Below are positions 11,453 to 22,270 of a stretch of 64,000 nt of DNA, piece by piece. The notes beneath the pieces are model-generated. The model saw only the letters and a list, made by a program, of their open reading frames with translations. It had not been told where the DNA came from and searched no databases. Every line of letters starts with the position of its first letter. The stretch's first letter is position 1. The translations under genes and the position numbers were made by a program. Source of the DNA: Lytechinus variegatus. Taxonomy: Eukaryota; Echinodermata; Echinoidea; Temnopleuroida; Toxopneustidae. The stretch covers positions 23,140,425 through 23,204,424 of the forward strand of contig NC_054751.1 in assembly GCF_018143015.1 (NCBI RefSeq). Reading direction: 5' to 3'.

Positions 11453-13992
11453 AAAGGTCAAGTCCACCTCAGAAAAATGTTGATTTGCATCAATAGGGCA
11501 CATGAGAGTAATTCAACCGCGCGCAAAGCATGCCGGACAGGCGTAAGTAAAGATCACATGACTTTATTAATTAAAATAATTCATTAAAAATAGATCAAAT
11601 GTTTGTATATCAAAAGAAAAACGATAGACATAATGCTATGTTCATACTCTTTCATAATCAAGGCGTTTGGGGAGGCTAGACTGCATTTTTGTATTTCATT
11701 TTAATTATTATTACCCACAATGCAGTTCTGGTTTTTGTGGCAATGAACTGGCCGAAATTATGGTTAGTCTTATTTCAGGCCATTTAACTTTTGATTGAGC
11801 TGGTCAAGTACCTGATTAACATATCAAGTCTTAATGTACTGTTAATTGTGATTAATGTTAGTGAATTAAAGCAAAATCTATCGAGGGATTGATTTTTAAT
11901 GATTTTTTGATGAGCTATGATATAACACGTGAGTGAATGGGGGTCTGTAATACTCATGTGTGCCCTATATCGCGACTACACTTCTACACTGTCGTTGCTA
12001 TGGCTGGGCGTCGTCTGCTAGACATCGGTGGTGAGAATGCTTCAAACAGTTTCATGCAAAGTGATAGGTTATGTTTAACAACATTTGATAAGTATGTAAC
12101 TCGGCATTTAGTGCATTTATCGACTACGATGCTGAAATGACGCTTTCAAATGTATATTCAATGCTTATCATTTATCATGCAGAAATGCGAGTTTCTACTG
12201 TCAATATAGGAGATCTGGTCGGTTTGAGAGTGTGAAATAAAACAAGTACTAGAAGGAACTTCAAAATGATAAAGAACTTCTAATTATCATCAGGATTCCT
12301 ATTTTCAATATCTAGAGCACACAAAGAAAGAAAGATGAACAAAACATTAAAATACATAAACTTGTCTCAGTCAGATGTAAAACATCATAGATTGCGCACT
12401 TGAATACTATTCACTTCGTTGAAAAACTAGGAGGGGGGGGGGGGTGCTGAGTCGGGGTACATTCCCCCATCCTCCTGGCTTGTAAGCAGGACGGGGTTGA
12501 TGCCTATAACACCCCCCCCCCCCCTTCTTCCTCCAAATTAACGGTTATAATAGGGAAGAGAGGCGCCAATGAGCAAAAGGAATGCTTACACTCTTTGTTT
12601 GTTATCAATTTTCTTTTATTTACTTTGTTTATTCTTATGCGAATACATAGGTAATAAATCACCTCGAACGAAATTAAACATGTAAACAAGAAGTTGTAAA
12701 TCCACATAATACATATTTAGCCCATTGATGGACATCAAGCAAGTAGAACTTGTAGCTGCAATACCATAGGAAGCGCACAAAATATATGAATGGAACATTG
12801 CATTTTTCCATTAAAATGAGGGGTGTCTAATGAGACGTTTTCTTTTCTTTTAACACGTTTAGTCAGATTAGGTATTGAATGCAAGGTATCAATCTCTTCA
12901 GGAGAACCCACTATTTCTTTTGAGACCAAAATGTTCAACCTTTCGTCATTTGACCCACAGTATAGGGCACATGAGAGTAATTCAACCGCGCGCAAAGCAT
13001 GCCGGACAGGCGTAAGTAAAGATCACATGACTTTATTAATTAAAATAATTCATTAAAAATAGATCAAATGTTTGTATATCAAAAGAAAAACGATAGACAT
13101 AATGCTATGTTCATACTCTTTCATAATCAAGGCGTTGGGGAGGCTAGACTGCATTTTTGTATTTCATTTTAATTATTATTACCCACAATGCAGTTCTGGT
13201 TTTTGTGGCAATGAACTGGCCGAAATTATGGTTAGTCTTATTTCAGGCCATTTAACTTTTGATTGAGCTGGTCAAGTACCTGATTAACATATCAAGTCTT
13301 AATGTACTGTTAATTGTGATTAATGTTAGTGAATTAAAGCAAAATCTATCGAGGGATTGATTTTTAATGATTTTTTGATGAGCTATGATATAACACGTGA
13401 GTGAATGGGGGTCTGTAATACTCATGTGTGCCCAATAGAGAAAAATCAGACAAGCACAATGCTGAAAATTTCATCAAAATCGGATGGAAAATAAGAAAGT
13501 TATGACATTTCAAAGTTTCACTAATTTTTAACAAAATAGTTATATGAACGAGCCAGTTACATCCAAATGAGAGAGTCGATGATGTCACTGACTCACTATT
13601 TCTTTTGTTTTTTTATTGTTTGAATTATACAATATTTCAATTTTTACGAATTTGACGATTAGGACCTCCTTGCCTGAAGCACAAAATGTTAAAATAATTC
13701 CACGTGTTCAGGAGGAATGAAACTTCATTCCACGTGACAATGACGAGAAAATACAAATATTTCATATAATAAAATACAAAAGAAATAGTGAGTGAGTGAT
13801 GTCATCGACTCTCTCATTTGGATGTAACTGGCTCGTTCATATAACTATTTTGTTAAAAATAAGCGAAACTTTGAAATGTCATAACTTTCTTATTTCACAT
13901 CTGATTTTGATGAAATTTTCAGTGTTATGCTTGTTGAATGTTTCTCTTTTTATTCAAATCAAGTTTTTGTTGGGGTGGACTTGTCCTTTAAG
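11453..13992. mobile_element. foldback MITE, family 1 (copy 2), split by a later insertion
   Basis: The left end (11453-11495) and the remainder (13434-13992) rejoin exactly as one MITE once the nested 11496-13433 unit is removed. The right end reads GGTGGACTTGTCCTTTAA. Confidence 0.75.
11496..13433. mobile_element. composite element with 470-bp terminal direct repeats
   Basis: Two direct repeats, 11496-11965 and 12965-13433, are almost identical; I see one base of length difference. They enclose about 1 kb. Each begins GGGCACATGAG and ends CTCATGTGTGCCC. AATA lies on both outer sides, consistent with a 4-bp target duplication. The layout is that of a non-autonomous LTR element, but the ends are not TG...CA. 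I find no gag, pol, primer-binding site or polypurine tract. The alternative is two copies of a 470-bp MITE mobilised together. Short open frames inside (about 12000-12140 plus; 12800-12960 minus) are unidentified. Confidence 0.55.
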
Positions 13993-15461
13993 GATATCAA
14001 AAACACAATTTTTTTAAGGGGTAGTTTTGAAAGACTGGTCAATGGTCAATCGCAGGGTCAAACGTATTTAGGGTATATTTTTTCCAAATCCTTTTTTTAA
14101 GACTGTAGCCAAACATGTTTAGGGTATTCCATTTTCCCAAGCTTTTTCCCCGGGGTCATATGATCTGGCGAGAAATTTTTAAGGGGCCAAAATATGGAAT
14201 TAAATCCAGCGAATTATTTTGTGTGGGGGGTAATTTTGCACACAGAGGAAAACGCCTTTAGGGGGTGTTCGGAAATAATTTGGTCATGCATGTGTTCAGC
14301 AATACATTTGACTGCCCCCCCCCCCCCGAGGGGCATTTATATTGTCCCCTTCCTCCCCCGTGAATGACGCCATCCCTGATTGTTTGGATTATGGTGAATA
14401 GAAGTTAATTTCAATACTAAGCAAAATGGAGTTAGGATATTGCCCACAACGATTGTATTTCGAGTGTATCAAGTTTGTCATCAGGTAACATTATTATCAA
14501 TAATCGTTATTATAATCAATTATTTTTTTTCTTATTATCATCATTCCTATCATCATCATCATCACAGTCACATTTGCTATATGGCGGCCGTGTGGCGGGT
14601 CGATTTTTTTATTCAAACCATCTATAACTAGAAATGCTCGGCGGGTCGCACGGCCGAGCACATGTACATCCCGAACCTACGGCGAATCCACCGCATAATC
14701 TATCATTGCGATAGACATCACACTGAAATTTGACATAGGGCCTATAAATACAATTATCATGGCAACAATGACCCTGCCCATAATTTGCCTCTGGGTACCA
14801 AATTTGATGACAATAATATGACGCAGCAGCGTGAATCTGTAGTAGCATCTGTTAGAAAAAAATAGAGTAATCTGGATATGTTTCGTAAACCTAACCCTAA
14901 GACCCCCCACACACACACCAAAAATGATAGGCATCTTCGCTTTACCTTCTGATATTGCTTCTGTGTGCCAACTGATATGACAAACTTTCTATATGGGAAC
15001 AGCATGGTATTATGATACATGTACCTTGGGATGAAGTAGGCATGATACATTGGATTGTCATAGTTATTGTTAACACTCATTTGGATTGTTACCAATAAAG
15101 ACCCTCCCCCCAAAAAAAAAAAAAATGGTAGGCATCTTCGCTTTACCTTCTGATATTGCTTCTGTGTGCCAACTGTTATGACGAACTGAAAAAAAAAGTT
15201 ACAGCTAGGTTTTACCAAATTTTCCACAAATATATGGTTACCATGGCAACCATGTCTCCACCCACTCAAAAAATCATTAGGCGACTTTGGTTTTCCATAA
15301 TGGACCTTCATGCCACATTTGAAGATGATCGGAGAAGAAATACAGTTGGTAGAGCGCTCACAAGGAAATCTCTGCTGCGGCGCGACGAGGCCAAATCCAT
15401 AGTTCCCTCCGAACTCTGCATGTTCGGGAGATACAATTATGAAGCTGGTTAAAAAAAAATG
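13993..15461. repeat. copy A intron 2: shared intronic repeat block
   Basis: Holds sequence also found in gene C at 50220-51780. It includes repeated AGGCATCTTCGCTTTAC / GATATTGCTTCTGTGTG units (14925-14985, 15125-15180) and a perfect palindromic GTTACCATGGCAAC at 15237-15250. No coding exon recognised. Confidence 0.5.
15237..15250. promoter_or_regulatory. X-box-like RFX motif in intronic repeat
   Basis: GTTACCATGGCAAC is the full palindromic consensus known for RFX factors. The same motif lies at 51365-51378 in gene C. Binding is not shown by the sequence. Confidence 0.35.
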
Positions 15462-15544
15462 TTAAAACGGTTTCGACTCGCCGTAGAGCAAATGTGACTG
15501 AGGCATTAACAACAGTTTGACTCCCGTCGTCATCATTATTCTAT

Positions 15545-15664
15545 CTGATAGTTGGCCATTACACGAAGCGTCCCTCCCATCACGACCGTCTCTTCCCGGC
15601 AGGCCAATGTCTCCAGGTGGTCCACGGGGACCGGGAGCTCCTTCTGGACATAGAGAACACGGAC
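15545..15664 (-). pseudogene. copy A collagen exon with destroyed splice donor
   Basis: Coding part is intact and encodes eight Gly-X-Y triplets. The donor is CAG|ATAGAA, whereas B and C have CAG|GTAGAA at the matching site. The acceptor (TGTCAG before 15664) is fine. Confidence 0.8.
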
Positions 15665-15957
15665 CTGACATGAAATAAAAAAACAAATTTACATGTAAAT
15701 GTATTTTTATTTTCTTGTTTATAGGGGAATCCAGCCTTGGTCATAAATGTTGTGTTGGAAAGGAGAAAAATAAATCAAACAGAATGGTGAACGTTTGAAA
15801 GAAATCGGACAAGCAATAAAAAAGTTATGGTTTCTTTAAAATTGAGATCCCTAAGACTATGTAGATTTCAAATTGGCAACTAGGATAGTAAATCATGACA
15901 AGGGGCAAGGACAACTTTCTCTTGGCCATGTAATTATCAGGGGTTTGCGGTTTTCTC
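15665..15957. repeat. intron 1 repeat (GGGGAATCCAGCC type)
   Basis: Begins near 15722 with AGGGGAATCCAGCCTTGG. The same sequence follows the collagen exon in gene B (36205). It looks like part of another dispersed foldback repeat. Confidence 0.45.
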
Positions 15958-16568
15958 TTAAAGGACAAGTCCACCCCAACAAAAACTTGATTTGAATAAA
16001 AAGAGAAAAATTCAACAAGCATAACACTGAAAATTTCATCAAAATCGGATGTAAAATAAGAAAGTTATGGCATTTTAAAGTTTCGCTTATTTTCAACAAA
16101 ATAGTTATATGAACGAGCCAGTTACATCCAAATGAGAGAGTTGATGATATCACTCACTCACTACTTCTTTTGTATTTTATTATATGAAATATGAAATATT
16201 TTGATTTTCTCGTCATTGTCATGTGAAATGAAGTTTCATTCCTCCCTGAACACGTGGAATTCCATTTTGTTAACATTTTGTGCTTCAGGCAAGGAGGTCC
16301 TAATCGTCAAATTCGTAAAAATTGAAATATTGTATAATTCAAACAATAAAAAACAAAAGAAATAGTGAGTGAGTGACATCATCGACTCTCTCATTTGAAT
16401 GTAACTGGCTCGTTCATATAACTATTTTGTTGAAAATAAGCGAAACTTTGAAATGTCATAACTTTCTTATTTTACACCCGATTTTGATGAAATTTTCAGC
16501 ATTGTGCTTGTCTGATTTTTCTCTATTGAGTCAAATCTACATTTTTCTGAGGTGGACTTGACCTTTAA
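15958..16568. mobile_element. foldback MITE, family 1 (copy 3, complete)
   Basis: TTAAAGGACAAGTCCACC at the left and GGTGGACTTGACCTTTAA at the right, with long imperfect inverted halves. Opposite orientation to copy 1. Confidence 0.8.
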
Positions 16569-16939
16569 GTAGCTATATATACCATGTACGCATCTAAGAA
16601 TAAGTCAACTATAATTTCTTCATTTCCAAGTGGGATCCACACTTTACAAACTTTGCTTTTTAGTGGATCCCTCATTTCCATTTATGCTCTATATTATACT
16701 GTTTTATGAAGTAGGAATGCCCTATAAAATTGTACTTGATTTGTATCGCTTTATATTACTTTGTATTATGTTTTGAAAGGGAATGAAATAAAGAAATGAA
16801 TTGAATTGAAATACCCGTTCCCCGTGGGCAGAGATATAAATATAACCAGGGTAGTATATTTTCTTATGTCCTCATGAAAGAAAAACAAAATTTGAAGTAA
16901 AACCTTTGAAAAAAAACAACAACATTTTTCCATTTTATG
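16569..16939. other. intronic, nothing recognised
   Basis: AT-rich sequence ending in a GAAATAAAGAAATGAATTG-like tail near 16785-16805. No feature supported. Confidence 0.4.
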
Positions 16940-16947
16940 AATTGGAG

Positions 16948-17230
16948 CAGGCGCGTACGCAGGGGGGGGGTTAGGGGTTCAACCACCCCCCCCCCTTTCG
17001 TTTCCTTTTTTTTTTTTTTTTTTGGCTTGGCTTGTCTCCCCAGAGGTCGGTCTGGTAGATGCACGGTACCCCTACATAATAATGTATGACGCAAGAAATT
17101 GTAATTACAAAAAGAGGGCGGATTCCCCCCCCCCCCCCGCTTATCACTTTTTAGAGACTGGGGGGGAGATTAATAAAAAATCAGCTCGAAACCCCCCCCC
17201 CCCCTTTCAAAAATCCTGCGTACGCGCCTG
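16948..17230. mobile_element. hAT-like MITE with 8-bp target duplication
   Basis: Perfect 16-bp inverted ends CAGGCGCGTACGCAGG / CCTGCGTACGCGCCTG. AATTGGAG repeats exactly outside both ends (16940-16947, 17231-17238). The interior is mostly poly-C and poly-T tracts with no coding sequence. Confidence 0.85.
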
Positions 17231-17238
17231 AATTGGAG

Positions 17239-17929
17239 TACATGAAAGAGTTAGTCCTTGCCTTACATCACAATGACAATACATATGCGGCCAATTGAAG
17301 TCTCCATGGGTGATTACAAAAGTTTAAAAATTCATAACTTTTTTATTCTTTATCCGATATTGTTCAAACTTTGCACCTATCAACTTGTCTGACTTTTCTT
17401 TTTTCCTTTGATAACATTTTTTTCATTTTGGTTAGAATCCCCTTTAAAAACCGGAAATTTCACCCGTTTATAGGCCCGTTTACCCCCCTACTTTTTGGGA
17501 ACAAAAAAATGTCCTTGTAAACGCTGAAAAAACAGAAATAAAAGTACGAAGGATGTATTACACCCATGTTTAATTTTCGGCCTCATAACGGCCGGCCTGA
17601 TCCACACAGGCCTACTCGCTGTGGCACCGCATTCGGTTGGTTCACATGTAGGCAAACCACGCCACCGCAACTGCGCGCCAAACAAGACATTCTCTTGCAC
17701 ATGGGTCTCCTGCACTCCATCAACGGCCGATTATAGCTCTAACATAGGAGGATTACCATATGCGCACATGCAAGCCGTAAGACAATGTTTAAAAAATGCT
17801 TAAAATGCCCGGTTTTCAGGCCTTAATATCAACAGATTTCGAGCTCTCATTAATATCAAATTGATAAGTAAGGTAACAGTTTCATGAATTCCTAATAATG
17901 AAAATGTCCCTTTTTCAGAATGGAATATT
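17239..17929. other. intronic, fragments of older repeats
   Basis: Contains a fragment reading TTCATAACTTTTTTATTC near 17330, typical of the foldback MITEs here, and GC-richer sequence at 17580-17760. No gene supported. Confidence 0.35.
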
Positions 17930-19002
17930 GATTTCGACAAGTTTCATCTCCCGCTTAGGAAGAGGAATAGGAAAATAGTCATTTTCTAATGATGACAAAA
18001 TGTCCTTGCAATTGGGTCCAAATAATAAATTTGAAAAAAAAATCGGCTCGCGCTTCGCGCTCGCATCATTTGTGAAGTACCATCCATATCCATTTCGCAA
18101 CTTTCCTACGATGCTTGAAATATTGCTTTAAAAGGCTCAATTGACATCAATTGTTTTCAGCTCCGTGCTCGCGCATTATTGATTTTCATAATAAATGTAT
18201 TTATAACACAGATTCTAGGTCTAAATCTCAAAAACACCTGGGCGTACACAATAAAAACGCAGTTTGTTCTTTCGTTCAAACGTGCTTGAATTATCCAGTT
18301 TCATATCAGAATATCAAAAATTTTCTTCTCGCACTTTGCGCGCTTGCATTATTAATGTATGAATAGGCCCAATTAGTCATCATTTTCGTGATTTACGAAA
18401 CATGAATAGTCTGTCCCATTTTTTAGGTCTAAATCATATTTTTCCACTCGCGCTTCGCGCTCGCATGAGATGTTTAGTTATATACATATCCTGTTTATGA
18501 TGACAATGAAGTGCTTAGAATGTCAAATTCTTAGGTCAAAATGTCAAAAATATTCAGCTCTCGCTTTGCGCTTGCATTATTTGATTGTTGAAATATGCAT
18601 CGTTTTCATGGGTAACTGCAAACAGTCCTTAAGGTCTGTTTTCCCATCAGGCCAGAACGTATATTAAAACAAATCTGCTTGCGATTCGCGCTCGCAGTCA
18701 TTATTTAGTTACATACACATCTTGTTCATGATCACAATCATTGCTCAGAATGTTCAATTTTCATGAAAAATTACATGAAATTTCCATTTAATTAAATAGC
18801 TCGCGCTTCGCGCTCGTACTATTCAATTAGGGCTTATACTACTTCATTTATGTTTTGTGATAATAAAGCTAACAAGTGACCATTAGGAATACCCATTCAA
18901 AGAAACAAATAGAAATCAACGTTGAGCGGCCGATCGAGGAAAATATGGGTAAAAAAAAATCGCCCCCCCCCCCTTATTGGCGAAAGCTGGATCCGCCCCT
19001 GG
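17930..19002. repeat. degenerate array with CTCGCGCTTCGCGCTCGCA cores, ending in a hAT-like end
   Basis: At least seven cores of the GCGCTTCGCGCTCGC type (near 18045, 18160, 18328, 18445, 18558, 18682, 18802) are spaced about 100-170 bp apart in AT-rich filler. The right edge is GGATCCGCCCCTG at 19002, an end also seen at 24556 and similar to the TIR of the element at 32859-33710. The left end was not found. Confidence 0.6.
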
Positions 19003-20340
19003 TCTACTCTTCCTCCTTTTTGTATCGGTAAACCTGGCAAAGCTTTAGATTTAAAAAAACAGCCAGACAAAAAGGAATGTTATAAAATGACGAATGAGAA
19101 TAGTGCAGTTTCATTTTGCTCCTGATAAATTGAATGAAAAAAATATTTGTTGTTTGATTTCCGTTTAAAAAGCACCCACAGTACACCTCCAACGAATTCG
19201 TAAATAGCATTGTTAGGCCGATGAAGACATAATGATACGATACAATGCCTAACCATGACATGCACTTCTTATTCAATCTTTTACATGCGGGGGCTTTTTG
19301 ACAATTTATTGCACGGGGGTTAAAAGCCTGGCTGTGTTATACCTAGGGCTGTCATTTTACCTCTCCCATTATAACCCATGACACTTTACCTCTGCCATTT
19401 TACCTCTGCCATTATTACCTCTCCATTTATGCCATACCCCTGCCATTTTTACCTCTGCCATTCTGTAATTTTACACAAATGCATGTAAGATTGCACAGTG
19501 CAGTATAAGATTACAGGTGTTCTCCAGATTCTACTGCAGTTTTTATTTTTAAGTATAAATTTTCTAACAGTGTAAAAAAATGGCGGAGTTGAAAATGACA
19601 AAGGTAAAGATGGCAGAGGCAAAAATGAAAGAGATAAGGGGTGCTGGTTTGTATAAAGCCGAGAAATAAATTTTCACTCCAAAATGAAAGAGGATTTGGT
19701 TAAGGGGGAATACAAAAAAAAGAGATTTAATCCACCTAAATGAAGTTCATTTAGGTCAGAAAAAGAATTACAACAATTACATATGAAACAATTTTTTTTT
19801 CTTCTGTTCAAAAAATAAACATTAATTTGTATCAAATCTCTACATTTTAGCATACCAACCTAATTACCAAGAGGGTGCTGCTTATGGTCTACAAAATACC
19901 CAACAGCACTTCCGCTTCCAAGGGTTATGATCATCAAGGCGTTTATATTCAATATCATATTGGATGCAGTGATGGTAAAGGTTCAGAGTCCTCTTTTATG
20001 CAAAGAATCTGAACCAGACTGCCCCTTAATCGACCCCAAACTTGTTTACCAGTCAAAACAAGATTATTGATTTTCACAATCAGTTACATATTCAGGGCCG
20101 AGCCTGATGCCGAGCATGCTTATTGTCATTCAAATATTCAAAATAATAATACAGACGACATTACGAATAAGGACAAAAATATTTGACGACAATCATTCGT
20201 GACAATTTTAACGTCTAAGCTTCCCCCTATATATTATATTCTCTATGTTTTTGCCCCGCCCCAAACCCTCTCTGTCTTTCCACCTCTTTTATGTCTACTC
20301 TTCCTCCTATTTGCATCGGTAAACCTGGCAAAGCTTTAGA

Positions 20341-21651
20341 AAAACAAGTGGAATGCCTGAATGCCTCTGGCCGTCTCACCTGCTCACGCGGTTCAATATA
20401 GCAGCAGTGCTGACTTTGAATACTACTCTAACTCGCACAAGATGTTCAGTGATACATGGTTACTCTTATGTCCACTTTTTATGAACTAGACCAATAAACT
20501 TACAGAGATATGATGGTTATTCAACAAAAAAAAACCAACATGGCCAAAGTTCACTGACCTTACATGACCTTTGACCTTGATCATGTGACCTGAAACTCGC
20601 ACAGGATGTTCAGTGATACTTGATTACTCTTATGTACAAGTTTCATGAATCAGATCCATAAACTTTCAAAGTTATGATGGTAATTCAACAGATACATCCA
20701 ATTCGGAGAAAGTTCATTGACCTTTCACCTTGGTCATGTGACCTGAAACGCGCACAGGATGTTCAGTGATACTTGATTACTCTAATGTCCAAGTTTAATG
20801 AACTAGACCAATAAACTTTCAAAGTTATGATGGTAATTCAACAGACACCCCCGATTCGGCCAAAGTTCATTGACCCTAAATGACCTTTGACCTTAATCAT
20901 TAGACCTCAAACTTGCACAAAATGTTCAGTGATGCTTGATTACTATTATGTCGAAGTTTCATGAATCAGATCCATAAACTTTCAAAGTTATGATGGGAAT
21001 TCAACAGATATCCCCAATTCGGCCAAAGTTCATTGACCCTAAATGACCTATGACCTTGGTCATGTGACGTGAAACTCATGCAGGATGTTCAGTGATACTT
21101 GATTAACCTTATGTCCAAGTTTCATGAACTAGGTTCATATATTTTCTAAGTTATGATGACATTTCAAAAACTTAACCTCAGGTTTAGATTTCGATGTTGA
21201 TTCCTCCAACATGGTCTAAGTTCATTGACCCTAAATGACCTTTGACCTTAGTCATGTGACGTGAAACTCATGCAGAATTTTCAGTAATACTTGATCAACC
21301 TTATGGCCAAGTTTTATTAACTAGGTCCATATACTTTCTAAGTTATGACGTCATTTCATTTCCATAAACTTTCAAAGTTATGATGGGAATTCAACAGATA
21401 TCCCCAATTTGGCCAAAGCTCATTGACCCTAAATGACCTATGACCTTGGTCATGTGACGTGAAACTCATGCAGGATGTTCAGTAATACTTGATTAACCTT
21501 ATGGCCAAGTTTTATTAACTAGGTCCATATACTTTCTAAGTTATGACGTCATTTCAAAAACTTAACCTCAGGTTAAGATTTGATGTTGACGCCGCCGCTG
21601 CCGTCGGAAAAGCGGCGCCTATAGTCTCACTCTGCTTCGCAGGTGAGACAA
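20341..21651. mobile_element. inserted element carrying a TGACCTTTGACC tandem repeat
   Basis: Starts about TGGAATGCCTCTGGCCG after an A-rich junction and ends GGTGAGACAAAAAC. Inside are about six degenerate units of roughly 165-190 bp with landmarks CACAGGATGTTCAGTGATAC, TCATTGACCCTAAATGACC and ACTTTCAAAGTTATGATG. I recall very similar units in other marine invertebrate genomes, but the class is unknown to me. Confidence 0.6.
20565..20577. promoter_or_regulatory. DR1 nuclear-receptor-like motif
   Basis: TGACCTTTGACCT is a direct repeat with 1-bp spacing. The same motif occurs at 20881-20893 and 21236-21248 in sister units; others read TGACCTATGACCT. Confidence 0.3.
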
Positions 21652-21947
21652 AAACCCAAGCCAGGCAAAAAGGAATGTTATAAAATGACGAATGAGAATA
21701 GTGCAGTTTCATTTTGCTCCTGATAAATTGAATGAAAAAAATATCTATTGTTTGATTTCCGTTTAAAAAGCCATCACAGTACACCTCCAACGAATTCGTA
21801 AATAGCATTGTTAGGCCGATGAAGACATAATGATATGATAAAATACCTAACCGTGACATGCACTTCTTATTTAATCTATGTACATGCGTGGGCTTTTGAC
21901 AATTTATTGCACGGGGGTTTAAAGACTGGCCATGTTATACCTATAGA

Positions 21948-22190
21948 GCTGTCATTTTTACCTCATAACCCCTGCCATTTTACCTCTGCCATTTTTACCT
22001 CTGCCATATACCCCTGCCATTTTTACCTCTGCCATTATTACCTCTGCCATTTTTACCCCTGCCATTATTATACCGCTGTCATTTTTACCTCTGCCATATT
22101 TACCTCCGCCATTATTACATCTGCCATTTTTACCTCTGCCAATATTACCTCTACCATTTTTACCTCTGCCATTTTCACACCGAACCGTTA
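21948..22190. repeat. minisatellite, 12-16 bp unit TACCTCTGCCATTTTT
   Basis: About 15 degenerate units varying ATTTTT / ATTATTA between CTGCC words. Sister arrays are at 19350-19465 and 23715-24115. Confidence 0.85.
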
Positions 22191-22270
22191 TGCAGGACCC
22201 ACTGGATAAACGGTTCATAAGAGCTGAAGTGGGTTCCCTGGGTAAATAAGAATTATTATTATTATTGTTC
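22191..22270. repeat. 3' fragment of a tRNA-derived SINE
   Basis: Matches the end of the complete SINE at 43866-44111: ATGCAGG, CTGGA...AACGG, CCCTGGGTAAATAAGA, then (ATT)n. Confidence 0.6.

Noticed and set aside
11937..12140. 67-codon frame inside the direct-repeat composite as a gag fragment
   Set aside because: No CCHC knuckle, protease or RT nearby; too short to call.
15533..15545. Copy A collagen exon using an AT-AC (U12) intron
   Set aside because: The donor reads ATAGAA, not the ATATCCTT needed for U12 AT-AC introns, and paralogues use GTAGAA; a plain G-to-A loss is simpler.
18040..18830. Regularly spaced GCGCTTCGCGCTCGC cores looking like a CRISPR array
   Set aside because: Cores vary, spacing is 100-170 bp and irregular, and the context is a eukaryotic transposon array.
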